A stretch of DNA of 64,000 nucleotides from Rosa chinensis (GCF_002994745.2 NC_037088.1:51861897-51925896); one strand, 5' to 3'. Shown: positions 23,770 through 37,290, counted from the stretch's first letter. The notes: generated from the letters alone by a model not told the origin. Program-made: numbers and translations.

Positions 23770-25498
23770 AATCTATATTTATACATCACACACTCCAAAG
23801 AGCTACATATAGCAATTCAAAGAAAATGAGAAACCGACCGTTGGATGAGTTTATTACAATAAATTATGAGTGTGGTAAAAAATTTAGCCAATTTCACCAT
23901 ATTTTTGAATCCGATCGGATTGGTCAACCGTAGTCACTTATATGTTTTATTGGTTGACCGATGGCGTGGCAACCGCGAAACGTGCTTATTTTTTCACATC
24001 ACGTTTGTATATATTCCATCGATGGATGTGCGTGGACATAACATAAAAAAAATTAATTTTAATTACAAACGCATTGGACTATACTAATTTTATTCCTAAA
24101 GTTATATGACCTATACATTTAAATTGTTTAAGTTCATTCTAAAGCAACCATGAAGTGGAAAATGAATTCGGAGAAACCAACCGCTTGATGGAGAGATTGT
24201 AATGTTTCATGGTGGTTGTAGAAAATCCAGCCAATTTAGTTCAAGTTTCGAATTCGATCAACTAGGTCAAACGTAGTTACTCTTATAAACCTATATTTAT
24301 ATATCATACACTCCAAAGAGCAACCCCTATCAATTCAAAGAAAATGGAAAAACCGACCGCTGGATGAGTTTATTACAATAAATTATGAGTGTGGTAAAAA
24401 TTTAGCTTATTTCACCATATTTTCGAATCCGATCGAATTGGTCAACCATAGTCACTTATATGTTTTATTGGTTGACCGATGCCGTGACAACCGCGAAACG
24501 TGCTTAGTTTTTCACATCACGTTTGTATATATTCCATCAATGGATGTGCGTGGACATAAGATAAAAAAATTAATTTTAATTACAAACACATTGGTCTATA
24601 CCAATTTTATTCCTAAAGTTGTATGACTTATACATTGCATTTAAATTGTTTAGGTTCATTCTAAAGCAACCATGAAGTAGAAAATGAATTCGGAGAAACC
24701 AACCGCTCGATGGAGAGATTGTAATGTTTTATGGTGATTGTAGAAAATCCAGCCAATTTGGTTATCGTTTCGAATTCGATCAACTAGATAAAACGTAGTT
24801 ACTCATATAAATCTATATTTATATATCATACACTCCAAAGAGCAACCCCTATCAATTCAAAGAAAATGGAAAAACCGACCGTTGGATGAGTTTATTACAA
24901 TAAATTATGAGTGTGGCAAAAAATTTAGCCAATTTCACCATATTTTCGAATCCGATCGGATTGGTCAACCGTAGTCACTTATATGTTTTATTGGTTGACC
25001 GATGCCGTGACAACTGCGAAACGTGCTTATTTTTTCACATCACGTTTGTATATATTCCATCAATGGATGTGCGTGGATATAAGATAAAAAAAATTAATTT
25101 TAATTACAAACACATTTGTCTATACCAATTTTATTTTTATAGTTGTATGACTTATACATTGCATTTAAATTGTTTAGGTTCATTCTAAAGCAACCATGAA
25201 GTAGAAAATGAATTCGGAGAAACCAACCGCTCGATGGAGAGATTGTAATGTTTTATGGTGGTTGTAGAAAATTCAGCCAATTTGGTTCTCGTTTCGAATT
25301 CGATCAACTAGTTCAAACGTAGTTACTCTTATAAACCTATATTTATATATCATACACTCCAAAGAGCAACCCCTATCAATTCAAAGAAAATGGAAAAACC
25401 GACCGTTGGATAAGTTTATTGCAATAAATTATGAGTGTGGTAAAAAATTTAGCCAATTTCACCATATTTTCGAATCCGATCGGATTGGTCAACCGATA
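23770..25498 (+). repeat. ~520-bp tandem repeat, 3.3 copies
   Basis: The block beginning CTCCAAAGAGC recurs at 23793, 24311, 24833 and 25357, giving periods of 518, 522 and 524 bases. The fourth copy is cut off at about 25498 after GGATTGGTCAACCG. The copies carry the same short ORF (with HITFVYIPSMDVRG), which simply repeats with the DNA. The array lies entirely inside the inner hAT element. Confidence 0.9.
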
Positions 25499-25502
25499 TG
25501 TA

Positions 25503-26018
<516 letters not shown>

Positions 26019-26697
26019 ATATTTTGCGGGCTTTTAAGGGCCACGCCTAGTGGGCTTTTACGGGCCGGGCCTAGCGGGCTTTTGGCTGGCCGGGTTTTTG
26101 CGGGCTTTTTTGCGGGCCTCCATCGGCCCACCAAGGCGGGCTTTTGCGGGTTTTTTGACGAGCCAGGCCGGGCCAAAAGCCCTGCGGGCCGGCGGGCCTC
26201 CATCGGCCCACTTGATCCGCGGGCTTTTTGATGAGGCCTAATTTAAATGAAGCAATTTCAGTTAAAAAATCATGATGAACCAAAGGCATGGATTCAGGAA
26301 AATATATTTACAAAATTTGCATATATTGATTGATAATAAGAACCTGAAGAGTTTCTTTCATATGTTCATCCTTTTTAGTCAAAGAGAAATTTATAAATTT
26401 AAACTAAATCCATCGTTCCTCTCCTTTAACAAAAAAATATTGTTGATTGGAAAGAAAAATGTCTTGTTGCTTAGAATTGAGATTCTCTGATTGTGGAGGT
26501 GGGAGCCGCGAGGCTTTTGAAAGAACAAAAGTCGTGTAGAGTCAGAAGCACGACAACAGTGAGTCTCCAAACATATTCATTTTTTTTTTGTTTACATATA
26601 TATAAAAGGAGATGTAAATTTTTTGGGGGCCCATGAAATTGGGGGCCTTAGACCTGCGCCTATTGGGCCTATGCCCAGGGCCGACTCTAGTCTCATA

Positions 26698-26862
26698 GAA
26701 GTCCAAGTTTAAAGGTTGCTAGCCTTCCTTTTACTATTTGCCTATTTGGCAATATATGTACTAAAACGTTACTTTTAAGAGTATGTGGCATTGGTAATTA
26801 GAATCCCACATGAAGAATAAATTTTATGAAATAAATGTATATAAGGAATTACATACATCAAT
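26698..26862 (+). repeat. Cluster unit segment between the hAT and LINE insertions
   Basis: This is the continuation of the interrupted cluster copy (GAAGTCCAAG onwards, then AGAATCCCACAT). It ends with the 12-base target ACATACATCAAT at 26851-26862. Confidence 0.7.
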
Positions 26863-27706
26863 TATTTTTTTTTTGTTGAGAGAAACTGTCAATTCAAATA
26901 GATCAGGAGGTAAACTCCTTGGAAAGTACATCAACAATACAAATTGGAGGCTCTAGGCCCCAAAATAAAGAACTAGCAGAAGAACAAGCAAAACGAGCTA
27001 AAGTATGAGCCACAACATTGGCTTGACGATAAACATGAGTAAAGTAAGAACTCGACATACGACCAATGAAGGAAGTATGGGGAATGACTCTCTGCTTTGT
27101 TGCATGAAAAAGAGTAAGAGAATCGGTCTTAAAAATCACAGGAGAAAGACCTCGCTGAATAGCAAGTGAGACTGCCTCCCTCCCTGCTAATGACTCAACC
27201 TGTTCTGGGGAAGAAACATGAGAGATTGGAGCATAATAACCTCCCAAACATTTCCCCATATCATCACGGATAATGACTCCAATCCCCCCAGTACCAGTAT
27301 CTTTATGAAATGCACCGTCAACATTAATCTTCACCCACCCTGCACATGGAGGTTTCCAGGGGACTACTCGCTGACTCCCTCCACCCTTACCCTTACCCTT
27401 ACCCTGATACCTCTGGTACTCCTGGAGACTAGCCGACAATAGCAGCACAACTTGGTTCACCTCCATACTTTTATTATCCCAAACTCTATTATTTCTCTCC
27501 CTCCAAATACCCCACAAATTATAAACAAAAGATGCCCATAAATTGGAAGGCAAGTGAGAAGCACAACCCCAAATCCACTCCAAAAACTGCACCAGCCTAG
27601 CAGCAGAAAAGTAAGCCGTCCGTGCTAGTCCAGGCACAGCATCCAACACTCCCCTCACATACGGACAAAGCCTACATGGGTGTTCAATTGTCTCTTCCCC
27701 CACTCC
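26863..27706 (-). mobile_element. 5'-truncated LINE (L1-like) insertion with 12-bp TSD
   Basis: The minus-strand element ends in a short poly(A) (T-run at about 26865-26874). It is flanked by ACATACATCAAT on both sides (26851-26862 and 27707-27718). Only the last ~844 bases are present, coding for the zinc-knuckle remnant and RNase H domain of the second LINE ORF. The truncation at the 5' end, the poly(A) and the duplication show target-primed reverse transcription. Confidence 0.88.
26903..27706 (-). pseudogene. LINE ORF2 fragment: zf-RVT remnant plus RNase H (RVT_3) domain
   Basis: About 267 codons remain open. They begin in the zinc-binding linker (CGVGEETIEHPCRLCPY) and go on to a tryptophan-rich region (VYNLWGIWRERNNRVWDN). 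The RNase H-like domain follows, with WVKINVDGAF (first catalytic Asp), AGREAVSLAIQRGL (Glu), FKTDSL (Asp) and the final VYRQANVVAHTLARFA motif. It stops at 26903. The reverse transcriptase and endonuclease domains are missing. The frame stays open upstream to 27964, but that part is host cluster sequence, so a 353-aa fused protein is not a real gene. The intact frame suggests a young insertion. Confidence 0.85.
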
Positions 27707-27718
27707 ACATACATCAAT

Positions 27719-28689
27719 CTTACTTGTTGCTGAGTCTTGTAGTAGAGACTTGTGACTAAACGTGGATACTAAAGTGATTAATAGGTGAGTAAACTTATGC
27801 TCGATAGAGTGTGGTTGTCTTAACTGAGTACACCCACATACCCTTGGGTTGGTTAGTTCACTGAAATGCATGATAAGGGTGGGTAGCAAACCACAAAATT
27901 GCTTAATTTGATTATATCTATGCTTGCCCTTAGAACACTGGTGAATGGCACTTTTACAATACATTTTGGAGGCAGTTGAAACAAATTTGTCCTCTACAAT
28001 GTATGCATGACTAATAAACTTTGATTAGCGAGGCAAATGTCCTCTAGGGTTTTCGATGCATGATTTTTTGTTGAGTTGGATTTCATATCAGGATCTTGAT
28101 GTTCTATATTTCAAGTGAAATTCTGAACAAAGGTTTAGAGAAGACAAACCAAGATGTGAACTCTTTCTCAACGGAATGAAATATACTGATTGCTAGGATC
28201 TTAAAGAAGTCGAGGTTTTAGTAATTGCAATTTGCTAGGTATCATGCTCTTGATCTTACTATTGCAAGCTAGTCATAAAATGAACTAACATAATTTTGAA
28301 TAGAATATGAGAGTATTTGGAACTTTAACAATTAGAAGCCTACATCATCGACAAATTGTATCATATAAATGTTTCTAAGAAGTTATGTCAATGCATTTAA
28401 TGGCCGAGGGTTGTAGTGGAGGTTTATAATTAAGCAGGGTATTAAAGTGATTGACGAGTGAGTATAGGCTTTGTCCGATGAGATGTTGTTGTCTTGATTT
28501 GTTCACTTCAGTGATATCGTAATAAGCACGCCCCTAAACTTCTAACCAGAAGGACCCCGCTTCTTGTTTTGTGAGTAAAGCCAATCTTGATGAAGTGTGA
28601 TGGTCTTAGTTTGTTCATTTTGGTGAAATCACATTAAACACGCTCATAAATTCTCAATTAGAAGACTACTCTTCCAACTCGTATCCCAT
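27719..28689 (+). repeat. Diverged cluster units right of the LINE
   Basis: Two decayed copies of the cluster tail block lie here (around 27777 and 28447), with the block CTCTTTCTCAACGGAATGAA at about 28160. The latter is similar to 34200. No intact ORF is present. Confidence 0.65.
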
Positions 28690-31600
28690 AGATCCGAACA
28701 ACCTCAACCTGGCTTGCTTTCGGGCATAATCCGTCACCCCAAAATTAATTTTTGTCCAATTTAGAGATGTCGCCATGTGATAAAATAGCCCTAAATTGGT
28801 CACATATAGACGAGTGTAGACAAAGGAAAAGATCGAAGTTTCTTAACGCACCTCATAGCTATAACAATTGACTGTCCTACGGGCATGGATATATCCCGCA
28901 GACCTCCCTTGTACGTTGCCTCTTGTTTCGATTCCTAAAACTTATTCACTTACTCTTCCACTTTGAAACATTAATTCTCTTCCTTCTCCATCCATCTATA
29001 GCAGTTGAGCAGCCTATAACTAGCGTCTAGCCTCCTCCAAATGGGAACCTCCTCTGATGAAAGGCAGTACGTACTATATTTTTTTTCCCAGGTGTTGAAA
29101 CAAATTTGTTCTTTGCCATTGTTCTACATTCAGTGCATGAATAAACAAGGAACACGAAATCGGAGTGTTATAGGATTGGGGATAGATTGTTTAATCAGCG
29201 AGGCAAATGGCTTCTAGTGTTTTATATGTATGAAGGAAGGTTTGGAGAAGACAACCCAGACGAACTCTTTGGCAACTGAATGAATATAAAACGATGTTAG
29301 GATCGTATAGATCGAAAAATTGAGGTTTAGTAAATGCCAGGGATCATGCTCTTAATTTTTCTATTTGGAAGATAGTCGGATAATGAACAAAAACAATTTT
29401 GAATAAAACTTGAGTGTTCGTATTATGTTGGTAATTAGAATCCCACATCGAGAATAAATTGCATGAAACGAATGTTTGTAAGGAATTACATCAATGTTTC
29501 CTATTGCCGAGTCTTGTAGCGGAGACTTGTAACTAAGCAGGGCATTAAAGTGATTGGCGGGTGAGTGAATCTTTGCTCAATGAGGTGTGATTGTCTTAGT
29601 TTGTTCACTTCGGTGAAGTCGCACTAAGCACGCCCCTAAACCCTCGGGTCAGAGGGCCCCCACACGATAAGGGTGGGTAGCGAACTACATTGAAAAATCA
29701 TGATTGGGAGTTGTCTCACAAACTAAGATGACCTCACTTCAGCGTGCTGTTGGGTATAAGCCCTCACCCCACAATCACTTTTTGTTTAATCCACCAAGCA
29801 TGCCCCTAAAGCCTCGGGTTAGATCCGAACAACCTCAACCTGGCTTGCTTTCGGGCATAATCCGTCACCCCAAAATTAATTTTTGTCCAATTTAGAGATG
29901 TCGCCATGTGATAAAATAGCCCTAAATTGGTCACATATAGACGAGTGTAGACAAAGGAAAAGATCGAAGTTTCTTAACGCACCTCATAGCTATAACAATT
30001 GACTGTCCTACGGGCATGGATATATCCCGCAGACCTCCCTTGTACGTTGCCTCTTGTTTCGATTCCTAAAACTTATTCACTTACTCTTCCACTTTGAAAC
30101 ATTAATTCTCTTCCTTCTCCATCCATCTATAGCAGTTGAGCAGCCTATAACTAGCGTCTAGCCTCCTCCAAATGGGAACCTCCTCTGATGAAAGGCAGTA
30201 CGTACTATATTTTTTTTCCCAGGTGTTGAAACAAATTTGTTCTTTGCCATTGTTCTACATTCAGTGCATGAATAAACAAGGAACACGAAATCGGAGTGTT
30301 ATAGGATTGGGGATAGATTGTTTAATCAGCGAGGCAAATGGCTTCTAGTGTTTTATATGTATGAAGGAAGGTTTGGAGAAGACAACCCAGACGAACTCTT
30401 TGGCAACTGAATGAATATAAAACGATGTTAGGATCGTATAGATCGAAAAATTGAGGTTTAGTAAATGCCAGGGATCATGCTCTTAATTTTTCTATTTGGA
30501 AGATAGTCGGATAATGAACAAAAACAATTTTGAATAAAACTTGAGTGTTCGTATTATGTTGGTAATTAGAATCCCACATCGAGAATAAATTGCATGAAAC
30601 GAATGTTTGTAAGGAATTACATCAATGTTTCCTATTGCCGAGTCTTGTAGCGGAGACTTGTAACTAAGCAGGGCATTAAAGTGATTGGCGGGTGAGTGAA
30701 TCTTTGCTCAATGAGGTGTGATTGTCTTAGTTTGTTCACTTCGGTGAAGTCGCACTAAGCACGCCCCTAAACCCTCGGGTCAGAGGGCCCCCCACACGAT
30801 AAGGGTGGGTAGCGAACTACATTGAAAAATCATGATTGGGAGTTGTCTCACAAACTAAGATGACCTCACTTCAGCGTGCTGTTGGGTATAAGCCCTCACC
30901 CCACAATCACTTTTTGTTTAATCCACCAAGCATGCCCCTAAAGCCTCGGGTTAGATCCGAACAACCTCAACCTGGCTTGCTTTCGGGCATAATCCGTCAC
31001 CCCAAAATTAATTTTTGTCCAATTTAGAGATGTCGCCATGTGATAAAATAGCCCTAAATTGGTCACATATAGACGAGTGTAGACAAAGGAAAAGATCGAA
31101 GTTTCTTAACGCACCTCATAGCTATAACAATTGACTGTCCTACGGGCATGGATATATCCCGCAGACCTCCCTTGTACGTTGCCTCTTGTTTCGATTCCTA
31201 AAACTTATTCACTTACTCTTCCACTTTGAAACATTAATTCTCTTCCTTCTCCATCCATCTATAGCAGTTGAGCAGCCTATAACTAGCGTCTAGCCTCCTC
31301 CAAATGGGAACCTCCTCTGATGAAAGGCAGTACGTACTATATTTTTTTTCCCAGGTGTTGAAACAAATTTGTTCTTTGCCATTGTTCTACATTCAGTGCA
31401 TGAATAAACAAGGAACACGAAATCGGAGTGTTATAGGATTGGGGATAGATTGTTTAATCAGCGAGGCAAATGGCTTCTAGTGTTTTATATGTATGAAGGA
31501 AGGTTTGGAGAAGACAACCCAGACGAACTCTTTGGCAACTGAATGAATATAAAACGATGTTAGGATCGTATAGATCGAAAAATTGAGGTTTAGTAAATGC

Positions 31601-33213
31601 CAGGGATCATGCTCTTAATTTTTCTATTTGGAAGATAGTCGGATAATGAACAAAAACAATTTTGAATAAAACTTGAGTGTTCGTATTATGTTGGTAATTA
31701 GAATCCCACATCGAGAATAAATTGCATGAAACGAATGTTTGTAAGGAATTACATCAATGTTTCCTATTGCCGAGTCTTGTAGCGGAGACTTGTAACTAAG
31801 CAGGGCATTAAAGTGATTGGCGGGTGAGTGAATCTTTGCTCAATGAGGTGTGATTGTCTTAGTTTGTTCACTTCGGTGAAGTCGCACTAAGCACGCCCCT
31901 AAACCCTCGGGTCAGAGGGCCCCCACACGATAAGGGTGGGTAGCGAACTACATTGAAAAATCATGATTGGGAGTTGTCTCACAAACTAAGATGACCTCAC
32001 TTCAGCGTGCTGTTGGGTATAAGCCCTCACCCCACAATCACTTTTTGTTTAATCCACCAAGCATGCCCCTAAAGCCTCGGGTTAGATCCGAACAACCTCA
32101 ACCTGGCTTGCTTTCGGGCATAATCCGTCACCCCAAAATTAATTTTTGTCCAATTTAGAGATGTCGCCATGTGATAAAATAGCCCTAAATTGGTCACATA
32201 TAGACGAGTGTAGACAAAGGAAAAGATCGAAGTTTCTTAACGCACCTCATAGCTATAACAATTGACTGTCCTACGGGCATGGATATATCCCGCAGACCTC
32301 CCTTGTACGTTGCCTCTTGTTTCGATTCCTAAAACTTATTCACTTACTCTTCCACTTTGAAACATTAATTCTCTTCCTTCTCCATCCATCTATAGCAGTT
32401 GAGCAGCCTATAACTAGCGTCTAGCCTCCTCCAAATGGGAACCTCCTCTGATGAAAGGCAGTACGTACTATATTTTTTTCCCAGGTGTTGAAACAAATTT
32501 GTTCTTTGCCATTGTTCTACATTCAGTGCATGAATAAACAAGGAACACGAAATCGGAGTGTTATAGGATTGGGGATAGATTGTTTAATCAGCGAGGCAAA
32601 TGGCTTCTAGTGTTTTATATGTATGAAGGAAGGTTTGGAGAAGACAACCCAGACGAACTCTTTGGCAACTGAATGAATATAAAACGATGTTAGGATCGTA
32701 TAGATCGAAAAATTGAGGTTTAGTAAATGCCAGGGATCATGCTCTTAATTTTTCTATTTGGAAGATAGTCGGATAATGAACAAAAACAATTTTGAATAAA
32801 ACTTGAGTGTTCGTATTATGTTGGTAATTAGAATCCCACATCGAGAATAAATTGCATGAAACGAATGTTTGTAAGGAATTACATCAATGTTTCCTATTGC
32901 CGAGTCTTGTAGCGGAGACTTGTAACTAAGCAGGGCATTAAAGTGATTGGCGGGTGAGTGAATCTTTGCTCAATGAGGTGTGATTGTCTTAGTTTGTTCA
33001 CTTCGGTGAAGTCGCACTAAGCACGCCCCTAAACCCTCGGGTCAGAGGGCCCCCACACGATAAGGGTGGGTAGCGAACTACATTGAAAAATCATGATTGG
33101 GAGTTGTCTCACAAACTAAGATGACCTCACTTCAGCGTGCTGTTGGGTATAAGCCCTCACCCCACAATCACTTTTTGTTTAATCCACCAAGCATGCCCCT
33201 AAAGCCTCGGGTT
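28690..33213 (+). repeat. Four near-identical tandem units of ~1131 bp
   Basis: Units start at AGATCCGAAC: 28690-29820, 29821-30952, 30953-32083 and 32084-33213. By eye the only differences are one base in a C run (unit 2, ~30787) and one in a T run (unit 4, ~32470). Every unit contains promoter-like sequence, the leader, the damaged first exon and the tail block. The 19-base deletion that removes the MGCGMSKW start is the same in all four, so the amplification came after the deletion. Such identity implies recent unequal exchange or conversion, or an assembly artefact. Confidence 0.92.
29041..29217 (+). pseudogene. 58-codon ORF in the array unit (same at 30172 and 31304; broken at 32435)
   Basis: Where the original start was deleted, the next ATG (in AAATGGGAACC) opens a different frame of 58 codons, beginning MGTSSDERQYV and ending at TAG. 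It is identical in units 1-3. In unit 4 one T is missing from the T run and the frame stops early. The peptide has no recognisable domain. It sits directly after a conserved leader and so could be translated if the unit is transcribed. I regard it as a gene remnant. Confidence 0.4.
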
Positions 33214-33692
33214 AGGACCCCCCCCCCCCCAAATAGATCATGTCAGAATTGCCAGCCCTAACTAAGCAAATATTTTGTATTAATAATTCAATCTTTCGTG
33301 CGCATAGATTATTTTGTTAATATGTTGAGTTCGATATGTAATCTATTAATAATTCACATTAACCGTCTTTGATCAAAGGTTTCCATGATATCGGTAATTG
33401 GTATTTAGCTTTAAAATTAGACATAACATGAATGTTGAGCTCAAAATTAAGGAGCAGAAGCATCTTAGCGTACAGCCATAACTATAATAATTGAATGTCT
33501 TACATGAATATTCAATTATATCATCCTAATCCCGCAAACCTCTCTTGTACGTTGCCTTGTCTTTCTTTGCTTTTATTTATCTTCCACATTGAGTTGATTC
33601 TTGTTCATGTACGTTAATGATTCTCTGCCTTCTTGATCCATCTATAGCAGTCGAGCAGCCCACAAGCCACAGCTAGCGTCTAGCCTCCTCCA
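33214..33692 (+). repeat. Cluster unit with poly(C) junction and promoter/leader block
   Basis: The four-copy array ends in a run of 13-14 C (about 33218-33230). A diverged promoter/leader block follows and matches 21660-22105 (TATTTTGTATTAATAATTC, TATGTTGAGTTCGATATG). The junction is abrupt. Confidence 0.65.
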
Positions 33693-33773
33693 ATGGGTTG
33701 CGGGATGTCCAAATGGGAGCCTCCTCTGATGAAAGACACGTACGTACTTTACTATTTTTTCCCAGGCTGTTGA
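33693..33773 (+). pseudogene. Truncated MGCGMSKW copy
   Basis: This copy keeps an intact start and eleven codons (MGCGMSKWEPPLMK). It then reads DTYVLYYFFPGC to a TGA, because the rest of the coding sequence of the intact relative at 37479 is absent. The acylation signal is preserved (Gly2 and Cys3), so a 26-residue peptide could be made. More likely this is a gene fragment with a live leader. Confidence 0.5.
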
Positions 33774-36700
33774 AACAAATTTGTTCTTTGTCATTGTTCT
33801 ACATTCAGTGTATGAATAATAAGCGTAGAACACGAAATCGGAGTGTTATAGGATTAGGGATGGATTGTTTTGGCAAATGGCTTTTAGTGTTGTACATGTA
33901 TGAAGGTTTAGAGAAGACAACCCAGACGAACTCTTTGGCAACAGAATGAATTTAGAACGATTTTTTAGCATCGTATAGATCGAAAAGTTGAGGTTTAGTA
34001 AATGCCAGGGATCATATATATATGCTCTTTAATTTTACTATTTGGAAGATAGTCCTCTACAATTAATGTATGCAATTGATTAGCGAGGAAATTGTCGTAT
34101 GATTTATTATTTAGTTGGATATCATATCAGTATCTTGTTGTTCTATATTTCATCTGAAGTTCTGAACAAAGGTTTAGAGAAGACTACAAACCAAGATGAA
34201 CTCTTTCTCAACGGAATGAAAAAATACTGATTGCTAGGATCTTAAAGAACTCGAGGTTTTAGTAATTGCTATTTGCTAGGTATCATGCTCTTGATCCTAC
34301 TATTACAATCTAGATCTATTCATACAATGAACTAACATAATTTTGAATAGAATTTGAAAATATTTGGAACCGTAACGATTAGAATCGGCTGAATCGCACA
34401 TCGTCGACAAATTGTATTATATAATTATTTATATGACGTTATATCAATTGTTTTAATTGCCGAGTGTGGGGGTTCGTAATTAAATAGGGCACTAAAGTGA
34501 TTGACAAATGAGTGTATGTTTTGTTCGATGAGATGTTATTGTCTTAATTTGTTAACTTCAGTGAAATCGGAACTAAGCACGCTATGAAGGGTCCCCCGCT
34601 TGATAATTAATGATGGATAGCAAGTTACAAATCATTGATGCACATTTGATTGGGGGGAGTTGGGCAAGCATGCACCTTACTCATATCCCACAAATCAAGC
34701 TCATGACTTCCCTTTAGCGTGCTGTCAGGGATAAGTCCTCATCTCACAATCACTGTTTTTTCTTTCTTTTTTTGTTTTTCAGTAAAAACACTGTATCTAA
34801 TAATTCTAAATTGGTGTTTAGCCAATACCCTCCAACCATGAATTCACTGTATATAGCGGTCCATTTATCGCACTAATACAATTTTGAATCGAATTATCCA
34901 TCCAACCCTTTTTGATCAAACGTTTCCATGATATTGGTAATTGGTATTCCACATTGAAAACATATAGTATGAATTACGAAATAAATGTTTCTAAGCACTT
35001 GTATCAAACGTTGTCATCTTTGAGCCATGTAATAGATGCTTGTAATTAATTAACTAATCAAGGCATTAAATGGTGATTGTTGTGTGAGTAAAGCCAATCT
35101 TGATGAAGTGTGATGATCTTAGTTTGTTTATTTCAGTGAAATTGCACTAAACACGCCTATAAATTTCATACTAAAAAACTGCTCTTCCAACTCCTGTCCC
35201 ATAGATTCGAACAACCTCACCCTGGCATGCTTTCGGGAATAATCTGTCACCCCATAATATCTTTTTGTCCAATGTAGAGATGCCCCGTGTGATTAAATAG
35301 CCCTGAATTGGTCACAAATAGACGAATGTAGACATAACATGACTATTGAGCTCGAAACTGAGGAGAAGAAGTTTCTTAACGTACGGCCATAGCTGTAACA
35401 ATCGACTGTCCTACGGGTATGTGTCATATGGTTAATTATATCATCCTAATCCCGCAGGCCTCTCTTGTACTTTGCCTTGTTTCGATTCCGAAAACTCATT
35501 CACTTACTTTGCTTTTATTTATCTTCCACATTAAGTCAATTATTTTTCATGTAAATTAGGTTCTCTTCCTTCTCCGTCTATCTATAGCAGTTGAGCAGCC
35601 TGTGACTAGCGTCTGGCCTCCTCCAAATGGGAATCTTCTCTGATGAAGGGCACTTTACTAAATTTTTTTTCCTAGACTGTTGAAACAAATTTGTTCTTTG
35701 TCATTGTTCTGCATAATTTAGTGTATGAATAATAAATGGAACACGAATCGGAGTGTTATAGGATTAGGGATGGATTGTTTAAACAGTTTAAGCAGTGAGG
35801 CAAATGGCTTCTATTGTTTTAAATGTATGAAGGTTTAGAAAAGAACATAGACGAACCTTTTTGGCAACAGAATGAATATATACTACGTTTTAGTATCGAT
35901 CGTATAGATGTTGAGGTTTACTAAATGCCAGGGATCATGCTCTTTAATTTTACTATTTGGAAAGATAGTCGGATAATGAACAGAAACAATTTTGAATAAA
36001 ACTTGAGTTAATGCTATTTTGATAAAGAAAGACAGGATGTTTATTACTTAATTACTGATTGATTCGTGGGGCAAATGGCTTGTGGTACTTTAATGTATAA
36101 TATTCATAGAGTTGGATATCATATTGGTAATCTTGATGTTCTATTGGAATTCTGAACGAAAATTTTGAGAAGATCCTACGAGGCTTATTCTACTAGTGAG
36201 CCATCGCAAGATGAACACTTTGGTAACAGAACGAATATAATGATTCTTGGGTCTCATAGAAGTCCAAGCTTAAGAATTGCTAGCCATCCTTTTATTATTT
36301 GGAAAGAAAAGTACCAAAGTTTGTGGTATGGTAATTAGTAATTAGAATCCCATATCGAGAATAAATTGTATGCAATGAATGTTTATAAGGAATTACACTA
36401 ATCTGTTTTATTGCTCTGTGGAGACTTATAACTGAGCGGGGCATTAAAGTGATTGGCGGGTGAGTAAATCTTTGCTTGATGAGGTGTAGTTGTCCTGGTT
36501 TGTTCACTTCGGTGAAGTAGCACTAAGCACGCCCCTAAACCCTCGGGTCAGAGGGCCCCCCACAAGATAAGGGTGGGTAGCGAACTACATTGAGTAATCA
36601 TGATTGGGAGTCGTCCCACGAACTAAGATGACCTTACTTCAGCGTGCTGTCGGGTATAAGCCCTCACCTACAATCACTTTTTTTTTGGGGGATATACCCT

Positions 36701-37290
36701 AATGATCTAACAGAAATAGGTCTTAATACCTTGAAAAGATTGCGTGAAAACTCTGGTGCGGGATTGCTTTTTTTTTTTTTGCTATTTTGAGGGATCATTT
36801 ATTAGACCAACTTTTTGATCACATATCAGCATCTCGACTATTCAGTTTTTAGGTCCATATGAGTAGATCACTTAAGCAAATTTGTAGCCAAATTAACAAT
36901 CGTTAAGGTAATGAACTAGATCAAATCAATGGATGAACAGTTCACGTTCATAATTATAAATCACAAGTATAAACACTTTAACGATCATCACTTTAGCTGA
37001 AAATTTGCAACATTAAATTGATAGGTGAGTGTAAGCTTTGTTTGATGGAGTATATCTTAATTTGTTCACCTCGATAAAATAGTGAGCGTAATCCCTCACA
37101 TTAACCCTCTTTAATCAAACGTTTCCATGATAATTGGTACTTAATCAGCGGTAAATTTAGACATGCCCACATGTGATTAATTGGTCACAAATAGACTGAT
37201 TGTAGACATAACATGAGTATTGAGTTCGAAAATGGAGAATAAGCTTCTTAACGTACGGCCATTCAACATGCAATGCATGAATTATATAGT
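33774..37290 (+). repeat. Diverged cluster units, right part
   Basis: Decayed copies of the tail block lie at about 34499, 35065, 36452 and 37017. A leader copy at about 35580-35640 lacks the MGCG codons in the same way as the array. The uninterrupted hAT target site lies at 36251-36258. No domain-bearing ORF is present. Confidence 0.65.

Noticed and set aside
23866..25188. Recurrent short ORF with HITFVYIPSMDVRG in three copies
   Set aside because: The ORF repeats because the 520-base unit repeats. The frame ends differ between copies, and no domain is seen.
26903..27964. 353-aa protein as one gene
   Set aside because: The first ~86 codons are host cluster sequence beyond the LINE's 5' end and its target duplication at 27707-27718. 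Only the LINE part is a real coding remnant.
29704..32158. Identical 63-codon ORFs in the tail block (29704, 30836, 31967)
   Set aside because: Identity follows from the near-identical array. The frame is not kept in the diverged cluster copies, and the starts have no conserved leader.
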